A stretch of 37,587 bases of DNA from assembly GCA_030603185.1 (NCBI GenBank), contig JAUVYG010000009.1:1-37587 (forward strand), read 5' to 3'. The notes under the pieces are model-generated. The model saw only the letters and a program-made list of their open reading frames with translations. It had not been told where the DNA came from and searched no databases. The DNA comes from Actinomycetota bacterium. GTDB lineage: Bacteria > Actinomycetota > JAUVYG01. Positions 9,380 to 20,665 of this stretch are shown piece by piece (position 1 is the stretch's first letter; the number at the start of each line of letters is the position of its first letter). A program made the position numbers and the translations under genes.

Positions 9380-10475
9380 CCAAGAAGCTCCTACCCTCGA
9401 TCAGCCTACCGATATCGTTGTAGGTAAGGATCACGACCAGCAGCAGGAATAGAACAATACCAAAGGCAGAAAATCGTCCGATCCACTCGGCCGAGACCGG
9501 CCTGCGGATAATAGCCTCGACTGCGACGATCACTATTCGACCGCCATCCAGAGGTAGCAGCGGAAGCAAGTTGATGATCCCGACACTCACCCCGATCACG
9601 GCTACCGTCCAGAGGAACTGAACGAATCCGATTCCGAAACTTTCGCCCAAGATCGACACGATACCGACAGGGCCGGCCGAGGTCTCAGCAACCTCACCAA
9701 GGCTGGTGTCTCCGGTGAACAGCGAGCCGATCAGCGAGCCGAACAGTTTGAGGATGTCCCAGGGAATCCGCACCGCAACCATGAACGCTTCACCTGGAGG
9801 GGTCGGGTCTCCCACGATCGGAACAGTACCGATTCCGAGGACCGGGTCTGATAGACCATCCGCTGTCTCGATCGGTTTCAGAGTCAGATCGACCGATTCC
9901 TCGTCCCCGTCCCGCTCGTAGCGTACCGTGACGTCGAGGTCTTCAGCCTTTTTGTGCTCCTCGATAGAGTTATGAATATCTTCGAAGCCCTCTACCGCAT
10001 TACCATCGAGCCCAAGGATGAGATCTCCCTCCTTCAGGCCTGCCTCATGAGCCGCTGATTCCTGGGACACATTGGCTATCTCGTTTGTGGCTCCGACGAC
10101 GAGCGGAGTGTTGATCACCACTATAAAGAACAATGGTATGGCGAATAATATGTTCGTAAATGGGCCAGCGATAAGAACAAGGACTCTTTTCCAGCGGGCC
10201 TGGGCGCGGAAACTGAGAGCCTCTTCCTCGGGTTCTAGCTCCGCCTCTTCTTCCATACCAGAAAGGCGGACATAACCACCAAGTGGTATTGCAGCGATGC
10301 CGTATTCCGTTTCACCGATCTTTTTCTTGATCAGCTTGGGTCCGAATCCGATGAAGAAGTCGTGGACCTTGATCTTAAACAGCTTAGCGGTGGTGAAATG
10401 ACCCAGCTCGTGGACGAAAATGATGAAGCCGAAGCCCAGGACGATCAGAAGTCCGGTGATGATACTTGAGCCCAA
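9369..10475 (-). CDS. rseP: Site-2 protease family zinc metalloprotease with PDZ domain (RseP/RasP)
   Basis: FVHELGHFTTAKLF (HExxH), PDZ-like EAGLKEGDLILGLDG, LLPLLPLDGGRIV. Confidence 0.93.
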   Translation of the reverse strand: MGSSIITGLLIVLGFGFIIFVHELGHFTTAKLFKIKVHDFFIGFGPKLIKKKIGETEYGIAAIPLGGYVRLSGMEEEAELEPEEEALSFRAQARWKRVLVLIAGPFTNILFAIPLFFIVVINTPLVVGATNEIANVSQESAAHEAGLKEGDLILGLDGNAVEGFEDIHNSIEEHKKAEDLDVTVRYERDGDEESVDLTLKPIETADGLSDPVLGIGTVPIVGDPTPPGEAFMVAVRIPWDILKLFGSLIGSLFTGDTSLGEVAETSAGPVGIVSILGESFGIGFVQFLWTVAVIGVSVGIINLLPLLPLDGGRIVIVAVEAIIRRPVSAEWIGRFSAFGIVLFLLLVVILTYNDIGRLIEGRSFLDAP

Positions 10476-10500
10476 ATCTACCTTTCAGTGTCAGTAGTCA

Positions 10501-11664
10501 CTAGGCCGTGTGTCGGCCTATCCAACTCTCGGCTAGATGCCTACCCTCTTTGTCTGCATGTTGAATGACTTCAAGGCTATCAGGAATCGCTGCCTCATGC
10601 GCATGGAGAGCTGACTCGATGACATCAGGAATATCGTTGAATGTGATCCTCTCGTCGAGAAACGCGGCAACTGCGACTTCGTTGGCCGCGTTCAGGATGA
10701 TCGGATATGTCCTTCCATGGTTGGCGGCGTCCAAAGCAAGCTTCAGGCAACTGAATGTACCCATGTCTGGTTCCTCGAAGGTGAGGGAGGCCAGATCCGA
10801 AAGATCCAACCTATCCCCGCCAAGGTGCCACCTTTCGGGGTAGGTAAGGGCGTATTGGATCGGAAGCTTCATGTCCGGGTACCCCATCTGTGCTTTCACA
10901 GAGCCATCTTTGAACTCCACTAGTGAGTGGACGATGCTTTGCGGATGGATCAGGACTTCGAGCTGATCGTATTTGATGCCGAACAAATAGTGCGCCTCGA
11001 TCACTTCCAGCCCCTTATTCATGAGGGTTGCAGAGTCGATCGTGATCTTGGCACCCATGCTCCATGTAGGGTGGCGGAGAGCATCCTTGGTGGTCACCAT
11101 CTTGAGTTCGCTATGAGACCTGCCTCTGAAAGGTCCGCCCGACCCTGTGACTATCAGTCTCTCGATGGACTCAACATCCTCGCCTTGGATGCACTGGAAT
11201 ATGGCACTATGCTCGCTATCAACCGGAAGAAGCTGATGCTCGCGTTTCACAAGGGAAGAGACCAGCTCACCGCCGGCCACTAGGGACTCTTTGTTAGCCA
11301 ACGCCACAGTCTTGTCGGCCTTGAGTGCAGCCACTGTGGAGCGCAACCCCACCGCACCGACCATAGCGTTGATCACAAGATCGGCCTCAGGAAGGGCTGC
11401 CATACTCTCGATGGCCTCTGGCCCGCTGGCAAGCGCGCAGGTGGTAGGCCCAAGCCTGTCCTTAAGGTCAGTCATTCGTTTGGGGTCTGCCAGTGCGGCA
11501 ACGGAGGGTCTGAACTTTTTGATGAACTCAGCTAGACGTCGACTGTCCCGTCTTGCGGCGATGCCGACGATATTGAACTTTTCGGGGTATGCACTGATAA
11601 CCTCAAGGGCCTGATGCCCGATGGATCCTGTGCACCCTAGAACAACGATATTCTTCATTCTCAT
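10501..11664 (-). CDS. dxr: 1-deoxy-D-xylulose-5-phosphate reductoisomerase
   Basis: VVLGCTGSIGHQALEVI, ALANKESLVAGGELV, PVDSEHSAIFQCI, TGSGGPFRG, HPTWSMGAKITIDSATLMNKGLE. Confidence 0.97.
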   Translation of the reverse strand: MRMKNIVVLGCTGSIGHQALEVISAYPEKFNIVGIAARRDSRRLAEFIKKFRPSVAALADPKRMTDLKDRLGPTTCALASGPEAIESMAALPEADLVINAMVGAVGLRSTVAALKADKTVALANKESLVAGGELVSSLVKREHQLLPVDSEHSAIFQCIQGEDVESIERLIVTGSGGPFRGRSHSELKMVTTKDALRHPTWSMGAKITIDSATLMNKGLEVIEAHYLFGIKYDQLEVLIHPQSIVHSLVEFKDGSVKAQMGYPDMKLPIQYALTYPERWHLGGDRLDLSDLASLTFEEPDMGTFSCLKLALDAANHGRTYPIILNAANEVAVAAFLDERITFNDIPDVIESALHAHEAAIPDSLEVIQHADKEGRHLAESWIGRHTA

Positions 11665-12503
11665 ACTATCCCCGAAAACCAGAAAAAGTAGTAGGAGATA
11701 GCGCCTGCAAAAAGAAGGCTGTCTATCCGATCGAGGATCCCACCATGCCCCGGAAGCAGATTCCCGGAGTCCTTCACATTCAAGCTACGTTTGATGGCTG
11801 ATTCAAAGAGATCCCCTAGCTGTGCTGCGATCCCTACGACGAGCCCGAAAACAGCGGCGACCAGAGGAGTGATCACCCCCGGAGCCAGAGCAAAAATAGC
11901 AACAGCGAAGACAGAGGCTCCAATTAGGCCTGCCACTGCTCCTTCCACCGATTTGTTAGGACTGACATACGGGGCCAGCTTGCGCGACCCCCACTTTCGG
12001 CCGATGAAATATGCCGCCGAATCACTAGCCCAGACCACCAGAAGGGTTGCCAGTACCAGCAAGAATCCATCACTTAGGTCGCGAAGAGCAACCAGCCTGC
12101 TTCCCAAAAAACCGATATATAGGCCCGCAAAGATCACAATTCCCATTGTCTTTCGGCGAGATCCAGTTGTGGTCAATCCCGCTACGAGGCCGTATGCGAT
12201 TAGCACAGTGAGGGAGACAATGACGCCCGTCTCACCCAGGTAGGGATCGAGCTCCTCAAACCCTAGGTCGACCGACAGCACCGAGAAGGTAAGCACAGCA
12301 AGCCCAACCGGGATATAGGGAATGGTGGTTCCGCTGCGCCGATACATATTCACCAGTTCACGGGCCGCGATGAGCAAGGCCGCGATGACCAAAGCAGTCC
12401 ACCAAGCCGAGCCCAGCCATAAGAGCAGGATGACTACTGGAATGCCCAGGAGGGCCGTGAGCAGTCTAGCCTTTAGCAATAAGTCCTCCGAATCGGCGCT
12501 CAC
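11661..12503 (-). CDS. cdsA: Phosphatidate cytidylyltransferase
   Basis: Multi-TM protein. SDSAAYFIGRKWGSRKLAPYVSPNKSVEGAVAG and C-terminal KRSLNVKDSGNLLPGHGGILDRIDSLLFAG signature. Confidence 0.95.
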   Translation of the reverse strand: MSADSEDLLLKARLLTALLGIPVVILLLWLGSAWWTALVIAALLIAARELVNMYRRSGTTIPYIPVGLAVLTFSVLSVDLGFEELDPYLGETGVIVSLTVLIAYGLVAGLTTTGSRRKTMGIVIFAGLYIGFLGSRLVALRDLSDGFLLVLATLLVVWASDSAAYFIGRKWGSRKLAPYVSPNKSVEGAVAGLIGASVFAVAIFALAPGVITPLVAAVFGLVVGIAAQLGDLFESAIKRSLNVKDSGNLLPGHGGILDRIDSLLFAGAISYYFFWFSGIV

Positions 12504-13257
12504 GGGTTTGGTATGACCTGATGGCCTGGAGCAGATGTCTGCGACCGAATTCCGGCCAAAGCACCTTTGTCACCCACAACTCGGCGTACGCCACCTGCCA
12601 GGTCAAGAAGTTCGACAATCTCATCTCTCCACCGGTTCGTATCACCAATTCCGGGTCAGGTATGTGAGGGGCATAGAGGTAGGATGCAAACGCTTGCTCA
12701 TCGACAAGACTGATATCACGCTTTCCCTCAGCTACGTCCTCTGCCATTTTTTTGGCAGCGCCCAAGATCTCAGCTCTCCCCCCATAGTTGAGAGCGATAC
12801 CGAGGGTCAATCTTTCATTGGATACAGTCTGTTCCTCGGCTCGGTCAAAGGCGCTCGCAGTAGACTCAGGGAGGCCGGCCCTCTCGCCTATGACAGTTAT
12901 CCGAACCCCTTCTTGGTTCAACTCTGGAACCTCTCGATCAAGGGTCTCCTCGAAAAGACGCATGAGACCCGTGACTTCTTGCTCGGGACGGCGCCAATTC
13001 TCGCTCGAGAAGGTGTAGATGGTAAGGAACGGTATCCCCAGGTCGATACAGGCCACGACCACGCTGCGAATGGCGCGTGCTCCGGCCTTGTGGCCCTCGA
13101 GCCTGGGGAGTCCTCGGCGCTCGGCCCATCTACCGTTCCCGTCCATGATGATCGCTACGTGCTTCGGGATCAGAAGGTCGTCGATTCCTCCAAAGAATAA
13201 GCCTCCGACTCTGTCCAGCAGATGTCGGAGGCCCGAAAGTCTAGAGGCCAAGCTCAC
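12466..13257 (-). CDS. uppS: Isoprenyl (undecaprenyl) diphosphate synthase
   Basis: HVAIIMDGNGRWAERRGLPRLEGHKAGA, TIYTFSSENWRRP, PELVIRTGGEMRLSNFLTWQVAYAEL. Confidence 0.96.
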   Translation of the reverse strand: MSLASRLSGLRHLLDRVGGLFFGGIDDLLIPKHVAIIMDGNGRWAERRGLPRLEGHKAGARAIRSVVVACIDLGIPFLTIYTFSSENWRRPEQEVTGLMRLFEETLDREVPELNQEGVRITVIGERAGLPESTASAFDRAEEQTVSNERLTLGIALNYGGRAEILGAAKKMAEDVAEGKRDISLVDEQAFASYLYAPHIPDPELVIRTGGEMRLSNFLTWQVAYAELWVTKVLWPEFGRRHLLQAIRSYQTRERRFGGLIAKG

Positions 13258-13815
13258 TTATACCTCGAGAAGGTCTTGTTCTTTTACCTCTAGCATATGG
13301 TCAAGCTCAGCAACGTATTTGTCTGTCATCTTCTGGACTCGATCCTGGCCCCTGCGAAGGTCATCCTCGGACATCTCGTGGTTCTTTTCTTCCTTCTTGA
13401 GATGATCATTCGCATCCCTGCGAATGTTGCGTATTGAGACGCGCCCCTCTTCTGCCATACCCTTAACGACTTTAAGAAGTTCGAAACGTCGCTCCTCTGT
13501 CAGCTGAGGGATGGGAAGCCTTACGACCTCTCCGTCATTCGACGGGGTGAGTCCAAGATCAGATTTGAAAATAGCTTTTTCAATATCGCCTAGTATGGAC
13601 TTGTCCCACGGCTGTATTATCAGCATGCTCGCATCCGGCACAGAGACACTACCGACCTGACTGACCGGGGTAGGTGTTCCGTAGTAGTCGACCATGACCC
13701 TTTCGAGAATAGCGGGCGTAGCTCGTCCTGCTCTCATGGTTCCAAAATCATGGCGGGCCGACTCTATGGCCTTCCTCATTTTTTCATCTGCACTCTTGAT
13801 GATCTTATCGACCAT
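13258..13815 (-). CDS. frr: Ribosome recycling factor
   Basis: RAGRATPAILERVMVDYYGTPTPVSQVGSVSVPDASMLIIQPWD, LPIPQLTEERRFELLKVVKG. Confidence 0.97.
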   Translation of the reverse strand: MVDKIIKSADEKMRKAIESARHDFGTMRAGRATPAILERVMVDYYGTPTPVSQVGSVSVPDASMLIIQPWDKSILGDIEKAIFKSDLGLTPSNDGEVVRLPIPQLTEERRFELLKVVKGMAEEGRVSIRNIRRDANDHLKKEEKNHEMSEDDLRRGQDRVQKMTDKYVAELDHMLEVKEQDLLEV

Positions 13816-13830
13816 TCTTTGCCTCCTCGG

Positions 13831-15166
<1,336 letters not shown>

Positions 15167-16066
15167 TTATGAGCCTGACTTAGTGGTTGGAGCCTTCTTG
15201 GCAGCTGGCTTCTTTGCAGGAGCCTTCTTGGCAGCTGGCTTCTTCTCTTCACCTGCCGCGGCACCCTCAGACTTTGCTTCCGCTTTCGGTGCAGGCTTGG
15301 GGGCTGCCTTAGGGGCCGCTTTGGCGGCCTTAGCCTCAGCAGCTGCCCGCTTGGCTTTCTCGGCGACTGCCTGAGAAGCGGCGAATACCGCACGCCCCTC
15401 GACTACTGCATTGGCGATGGTATTACAGATAAGAGTGATCGACCGGATAGCATCATCATTGCCTGGGATGACATGATTGATGTGGTCGGGATCGCAGTTG
15501 GTGTCGACTACAGCAATAACTGGGACACCGAGCTTACGCGCCTCTTCCACTCCGATTTCTTCCTTGCGAGTGTCGACAATGAATACCGCCTCAGGGAGAC
15601 GACCCATGTCACGAATTCCACCCATATTCCGGTCCAGCTTCTCGTGCTCAGCCTTGAGCTTGAGAACCTCTTTCTTGGGTAGCCTCTCTGACGTGCCATC
15701 CTCGAACTTTGTCTCAAGCTCCTTTAGGCGCTTGACCCGCTGAGAAATGGTCTTGAAGTTTGTGAGCATACCGCCAAGCCACCTGTGGGTGACGTACGGC
15801 ATCTCGCACCTAATAGCCTGCTCTTTCATAACATCCTGAGCCTGCTTCTTGGTGCCTACGAACAACACGCTGCCCCCGCGGGCGGCGATGTCTCTTGCAA
15901 CGTTGTATGCCTCTTCAATGAGGACTATCGTCTGCTGAAGGTCGACGATATAGATTCCGTTGCGCTCTGTGAAGATGAACCTTTTCATCTTCGGGTTCCA
16001 GCGTCGGGTCTGATGTCCAAAATGAACCCCAGACTCGAGTAGCTGTTTCATGGTGACTGCTCCCAT
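15167..16066 (-). CDS. rpsB: 30S ribosomal protein S2 with Ala/Lys/Pro-rich C-terminal extension
   Basis: [56 protein letters not shown]-terminal tail [18 protein letters not shown]...[19 protein letters not shown]. Confidence 0.97.
   Translation of the reverse strand: MGAVTMKQLLESGVHFGHQTRRWNPKMKRFIFTERNGIYIVDLQQTIVLIEEAYNVARDIAARGGSVLFVGTKKQAQDVMKEQAIRCEMPYVTHRWLGGMLTNFKTISQRVKRLKELETKFEDGTSERLPKKEVLKLKAEHEKLDRNMGGIRDMGRLPEAVFIVDTRKEEIGVEEARKLGVPVIAVVDTNCDPDHINHVIPGNDDAIRSITLICNTIANAVVEGRAVFAASQAVAEKAKRAAAEAKAAKAAPKAAPKPAPKAEAKSEGAAAGEEKKPAAKKAPAKKPAAKKAPTTKSGS
15189..15244 (-). repeat. Tandem ~30-bp direct repeat inside the 3' end of rpsB
   Basis: ggagccttcttggcagctggcttctt occurs at 15189-15214 and 15219-15244 (period 30), encoding the repeated [11 protein letters not shown] tail. 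Confidence 0.9.
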
Positions 16067-16237
16067 GTGTCCTCCTGTCGGTTTTGCTTCCGCCAGTTTT
16101 CATCCTAGGGCCTACCCACCAGGGGACCGAGGCCTTCGTCGACTAGCGTGTGAATTTAGTAACCCTAGAACCCTATCAGAGCCAAGCAGCAGCAACAATA
16201 GAAGATAAGAATATACCCACAGAAGTAGATTGGACGA

Positions 16238-17044
16238 TCAGCCGGTAAGTGAAGCCAGCTTACCCTTGAGTCGGAGAATAGCCTTGGTGTGCAACTGCGA
16301 AACTCGAGACTCAGTAATGGAAAGAACGCTACCGATCTCCCGTAGGGTGAGCCCCTCATAATAATAGAGGGCGATAACGATCTTTTCCTTTGGAGGAAGC
16401 TTATCTATCGAGTCAGCGAGTATGTCCTTCATCTCTTCGAACTCGACTACCGCAAAAGGATCCTCACTCTTGTGGTCCTGAATAGTCTCGAACAAGCTGA
16501 CCCTGTCGCCCGCTTCCCCGTGAACGGACCAGAGCTCATCAAGGGCCACAACCGAGCTGTAGCTCAGCTGGGTAAGCCATTTTTGGAGTTCTTCAACCGG
16601 CACACCGACTTCTTCAGCAACTTCGGCGTCCTTTGGAGCCCGCTGGTACTCAAGCTCTAGCTTGGCATAGGCCTTTTCAAGTGACTTGGATTTTGCCCGA
16701 AGGGATCTTGGCACCCAATCGAGGGACCGTAGAGCGTCGATAATCGCACCCTTGATCCTAGCGATGGCGTACGTCTCAAACTTGATGGCACGGGTATTGT
16801 CGTACTTTTCGATTGCGTCAATAAGCCCGAATATGCCGTAACTGATCAAGTCCGCATTCTCGACATTTTGGGGAAGACCGGCAAATACGCGACTGGCTAC
16901 ATATTTAACCAGCGGCGAATAGTTCAGAATCAGCTTATCTCTAAGCTCAGTGGAACCATTTGCTTTGTAATCTACCCAAATCTGTTCAACAACGGACGGG
17001 TCAGTATCTGTCTTTTTTGGATAGGCCACAGAGACTGAACACAC
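16238..17044 (-). CDS. FliA/WhiG-family (sigma-28 type) RNA polymerase sigma factor
   Basis: LVKYVASRVFAGLPQNVENADLISYGIFGLIDAIEKYDNTRAIKFETYAIARIKGAIIDALRSLDWVPRSLR, and region 4 PPKEKIVIALYYYEGLTLREIGSVLSITESRVSQLHTKAILRL. GTG at 17044 sits within the GGAGG site, so the GTG at 17029 (VAYPKK) may be the true start. Confidence 0.94.
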   Translation of the reverse strand: MCSVSVAYPKKTDTDPSVVEQIWVDYKANGSTELRDKLILNYSPLVKYVASRVFAGLPQNVENADLISYGIFGLIDAIEKYDNTRAIKFETYAIARIKGAIIDALRSLDWVPRSLRAKSKSLEKAYAKLELEYQRAPKDAEVAEEVGVPVEELQKWLTQLSYSSVVALDELWSVHGEAGDRVSLFETIQDHKSEDPFAVVEFEEMKDILADSIDKLPPKEKIVIALYYYEGLTLREIGSVLSITESRVSQLHTKAILRLKGKLASLTG

Positions 17045-17047
17045 CTC

Positions 17048-17950
17048 CTACTCCAGCACCGAGCGCGCCCGCGGGTGAGCTGCTCGATGTGCATCAATTA
17101 GATGCCTTTTGCTTAGGTGAGTATATACTTGCGTGCTCCGAAGGTCTACGTGCCCTAAGAGTTCCTGTACGGTCCTCATATCTACTCCTCTTTCAAGTAG
17201 ATGAGTCGCGATGGAATGTCTAAAGGTGTGGGGCGTCGCCGCGCCGCCCAGACCGAGTGGAGCCAGGTATTTCCTTACCATCCTTCTAATACTGTCAGTC
17301 GAGATCCGCCCTCCATCACGCCCCAAGAATAACGGGGCACCGAGAGCATTTGTACCTCTTTGCTGAAGATAGGCAATGATCGCCTCAACAGCTTTGTCGT
17401 GGATTGGAACAAGTCTTGTTCGTGCACCCTTGCCAATCAGCCGAAGCTCACCTCTGCCGGACACCAGGGTGGCAGAGCCGATATCAAGAGAAGCGATCTC
17501 GGATACTCGAGCCCCTGATGCATACAAGAGCTCCAGTATCGCCACATCGCGGCGCAACCGACCCTCGTTGAACCGAGCTGGCTGCTTTATCAGCTCATCT
17601 ATCTCCGCCTCTTTCAGAATCACAGGTAGCCTCTTCTCTGTCTTTGGTGTTGCAAGAAGGGCTGAAGGATCAGCTTGAACCAATCCTTCTGATTCCATAA
17701 ATCCAAAGAAGCTCTTTACAGAAGAGGTCTGCCGAGCACAGCTTGTGGCCTTCTTCGAAGACCTGCAACTTGCCATGAACCGCCTGAGGTGCTGATAGAG
17801 AACTGCGTCCCAAGATGAGAGCCCGATATCAGAGAGATACTCGGTAAGCTCCCCTAAATCCGACCTATAGGCCCTAACGGTGTGGGGCGAGAGATTACGC
17901 TCAACCTCAATATGTCTGATAAACCTGTCAACTGATTCCTTCAGTTGCAT
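17048..17950 (-). CDS. xerC: Tyrosine recombinase XerC/XerD-like
   Basis: Core-binding domain plus LLYASGARVSEIASL, TPHTFRHSIATHLLERGVDMRTVQELLGHVDLRSTQVYTHLSKRHL. Confidence 0.93.
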   Translation of the reverse strand: MQLKESVDRFIRHIEVERNLSPHTVRAYRSDLGELTEYLSDIGLSSWDAVLYQHLRRFMASCRSSKKATSCARQTSSVKSFFGFMESEGLVQADPSALLATPKTEKRLPVILKEAEIDELIKQPARFNEGRLRRDVAILELLYASGARVSEIASLDIGSATLVSGRGELRLIGKGARTRLVPIHDKAVEAIIAYLQQRGTNALGAPLFLGRDGGRISTDSIRRMVRKYLAPLGLGGAATPHTFRHSIATHLLERGVDMRTVQELLGHVDLRSTQVYTHLSKRHLIDAHRAAHPRARSVLE

Positions 17951-18049
17951 TCCCTTCGTGCCGATAATGGCTCGAACCTATGTTCGCCTACCTTCCAGGC
18001 GAGTTTAGTCCACGTAAAGCCAGGAATCCACTGAAATTTCCTATGGTCA

Positions 18050-18964
18050 TCATTTCAGTCGGAAATATTTGGCGCCCACTTCCCTTCTAACCCAACCCGA
18101 CAGTTCGAGCCTGCTCAAGGCTGACACGATGGCACTCGGCTCTTCATCCATGCGATCGAACAACTCATCCAGAGTCACCGTGGTCCACTCCATTGCTTGC
18201 ATCACGGTCGCTTCTAAGCCAGCCAGTGGCGGCGTCGGGGCCCCCGAGAAGAGGGTCATGTCGGTCTCTGGTCCTGCAACTCCCAACACCTCAAGAACAT
18301 CCTCGACTGACTGCACCGGGACAGCTCCATCCCGGAGCAATTCATGAGTCCCTCGTGAGAGTGGCGAATAGATGCTACCGGGCACCGCTAGTACCGGTCT
18401 CCCGATCTCGAGGGAGGCTGCAGCTGTGATCATCGCACCACTTTTCCTCTCGCCCTCGACCACGACGAGTGCATCGGACAGCGCACTAATGATCCGATTT
18501 CGTTTCGGAAAATGATAGGCAAGTGGTTTTGCCCCTAGTGGGTACTCGCTTATCAGTAGCCCAGCACTTAGAATCCGGTCTCGGAGCGGTCGATTGGCTT
18601 TGGGGTACAAATAATCGACACCACAACCCAGAACTGCGATGGTCGGCCCCGGGGCGTCGATAGCTCCCCAGTGCGCAGCCGCATCTATCCCCACTGCTAA
18701 CCCTGAGACCACCGTCACTCCGCTCCTCGCACAGCCGTATCCCAAATCGCCGGAAACCTGCTCGCCGTATGAGCTCCCCTTGCGCGAACCGACCACGCCA
18801 ACAGAGGTAGTCTTCATCAACGCCTCAGACAGCGATCTACGTTCCCGAGAAGGTACTTCGCGAAGACCGCTCAGCCAAAGCCTTTCGGGCGCTAGCGGCC
18901 CCAGGTCTCTGAGGCACGGTGGATACTCTTGATCATGGACTGTGATCTCCCATATATCACTCAT
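18050..18964 (-). CDS. dprA: DNA-processing protein DprA/Smf
   Basis: VGVVGSRKGSSYGEQVSGDLGYGCARSGVTVVSGLAVGIDAAAHWGAI, AVLGCGVDYLYPKAN, PKRNRIISALSDALVVVEGERKSGAMITA. Confidence 0.96.
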   Translation of the reverse strand: MSDIWEITVHDQEYPPCLRDLGPLAPERLWLSGLREVPSRERRSLSEALMKTTSVGVVGSRKGSSYGEQVSGDLGYGCARSGVTVVSGLAVGIDAAAHWGAIDAPGPTIAVLGCGVDYLYPKANRPLRDRILSAGLLISEYPLGAKPLAYHFPKRNRIISALSDALVVVEGERKSGAMITAAASLEIGRPVLAVPGSIYSPLSRGTHELLRDGAVPVQSVEDVLEVLGVAGPETDMTLFSGAPTPPLAGLEATVMQAMEWTTVTLDELFDRMDEEPSAIVSALSRLELSGWVRREVGAKYFRLK

Positions 18965-20511
18965 GAGTTTCTCCGTGCCCTGATACTGGTTCTATCTACA
19001 GGTCGGTACTGAAGAGCCTCAGCAACATGCTCTTCAGTGACAACTCCACCTTGACCACCCATTTGAGATATTGTGCCGGCGATCTGCCCAACCTTATTGA
19101 GCGCCCGAGCACTCAACCCAAGTCGCTCGATCGCGTCGATCATCATACGTCTAGCGGGCGCCGTCGGCTGGCTGAATTTGGGATCCGGGGCTCGAGTTGC
19201 TATGTCCTGCAGTGATGCGGCAACCCGAGCTCTGACTGCTATAGTCGGCTCGTCGCCAGCGACACTGGACAGCTCGCTCCCACTTAGACGCGGAACCTCT
19301 ACATGCATATCTATCCGATCCATCATCGGACCGGAGAGTTTCGCAAAGTACTCATCTGCTCTTCCAGGAGGACATGAGCACTGCTTGAAGCGATCCCCCA
19401 GAAATCCACACTTACAGGGATTGGTGGCGCCTACGAGCATGAAGTCTGCAGGAAATCTGAACCTTCTCATTCCCCGAGTGATCGAGACCACCTTCTCTTC
19501 GAGGGGCTGCCGCAAACCATCCAGCACTGCAGATGAGAACTCACGCATTTCATCCAGAAATAGGACCCCGTTGTGGCTCAAGCTGATTTCTCCTGGGCGA
19601 GGTTTGTGCGCCCCACCGCCTATTAGCCCCGGAAGGGTGGTCGTGTGATGAGGGGCCCGAAACGGCCGATTAGCAATCAATCCTCTCTCCGGCTCCAGAA
19701 GGCCGGCGACGCTATATACTCTGGTCACTTCGAGCGCCTGCTCCTCGGTGAGAGGCGGCAGGATCCCTGGTAGTGATTGGGCCAACATGCTCTTGCCAGA
19801 ACCAGGGGGTCCGACCATCAAGAGGCTATGCCTACCAGTCGCCGCGATTTCTATCGCCCGCTTCCCATGGGCCTGTCCCCGAATATCTGCCAGATCCACC
19901 AGGGTCTCAGTGGGCGGTTGCACAATCATTTCTCGGACCGCCTCAGAGTATGCCAACAAGGAGCATGACTCTTCCTTGCCGCCGGTTAGCCATTGGATGA
20001 GTTCTCTGAGATTCGCTGCCCCGAGAACTTGCACCCCAGGGACAAGTCTGGCCTCAGCAATCTGCTCGCGTGCGACCACGATTCCCTTTAGCCCAAGCGA
20101 ACGTGCTGCCTCAGCTAGGACGATCCCACCTGGGACCGGCCGAACCGTTCCATCCAACCCCAGCTCACCGGCAAACAGGTAACCGTCGGCTGCGCCTGTG
20201 GGAATCAATGATGCTGCCGATAGGACCGCAACCGCGATAGGAAGATCGTAGAGCGGCCCAGCTTTGCGAACATCTGCCGGCGCTAGATTGACCAATATCC
20301 GGCGCATCGGAAAGACAACACCCGAATTGTTGATGGCAGCCCTTACACGCTCCTTTGACTCTGTGACAGCCGCATCAGGTAGTCCGACAATGTTGAACAC
20401 CGGTAAACCATTACTGATATACGCCTCTACTTGCACGCCTACCGCTTCGACACCCATTGGACTGGCACATACGACTCGTGATATCACGCTTTCCCCCTTT
20501 AGATCGGTCAA
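18961..20511 (-). CDS. comM: YifB/ComM family Mg-chelatase-like AAA+ ATPase
   Basis: GLPVFNIVGLPDAAVTESKERVRAAI, VGPPGSGKSMLAQSLPGILPPL, HTTTLPGLIGGGAHKPRPGEISLSHNGVLFLDE. Confidence 0.96.
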   Translation of the reverse strand: MTDLKGESVISRVVCASPMGVEAVGVQVEAYISNGLPVFNIVGLPDAAVTESKERVRAAINNSGVVFPMRRILVNLAPADVRKAGPLYDLPIAVAVLSAASLIPTGAADGYLFAGELGLDGTVRPVPGGIVLAEAARSLGLKGIVVAREQIAEARLVPGVQVLGAANLRELIQWLTGGKEESCSLLAYSEAVREMIVQPPTETLVDLADIRGQAHGKRAIEIAATGRHSLLMVGPPGSGKSMLAQSLPGILPPLTEEQALEVTRVYSVAGLLEPERGLIANRPFRAPHHTTTLPGLIGGGAHKPRPGEISLSHNGVLFLDEMREFSSAVLDGLRQPLEEKVVSITRGMRRFRFPADFMLVGATNPCKCGFLGDRFKQCSCPPGRADEYFAKLSGPMMDRIDMHVEVPRLSGSELSSVAGDEPTIAVRARVAASLQDIATRAPDPKFSQPTAPARRMMIDAIERLGLSARALNKVGQIAGTISQMGGQGGVVTEEHVAEALQYRPVDRTSIRARRNS

Positions 20512-20665
20512 ACCGGAACGAATACTAGGTCACCCCATGCCCTCTATCCAGGGTCAGCAGCATCTTAGAGTTGTTTGGGGGCAAACAGTATCGCCAGAAA
20601 GAGCGACTCACAACATATGCCCGAGCATGATAGGATGTGTCTCGTATGTTTTTGAAAGGTGCTTT

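Noticed and set aside
11791-12243. Antisense ORFs in highly conserved genes (e.g. opposite cdsA, comM, proS, pilM)
   Set aside because: They lie opposite strongly supported CDSs and have translations rich in S/R/P with no domain signature, consistent with codon-bias shadow ORFs.
17960-17967. Perfect GCCGATAA (sigma-28 -10-like) on the plus strand
   Set aside because: It would transcribe antisense into dprA, and there is no recognisable TAAA-type -35 at suitable spacing.
20264-20665. N-terminal extension of the 338-aa plus-strand ORF
   Set aside because: It lies antisense to comM and has non-natural composition. GTG 20666 with an upstream AAAGGT gives a sensible membrane-protein start.
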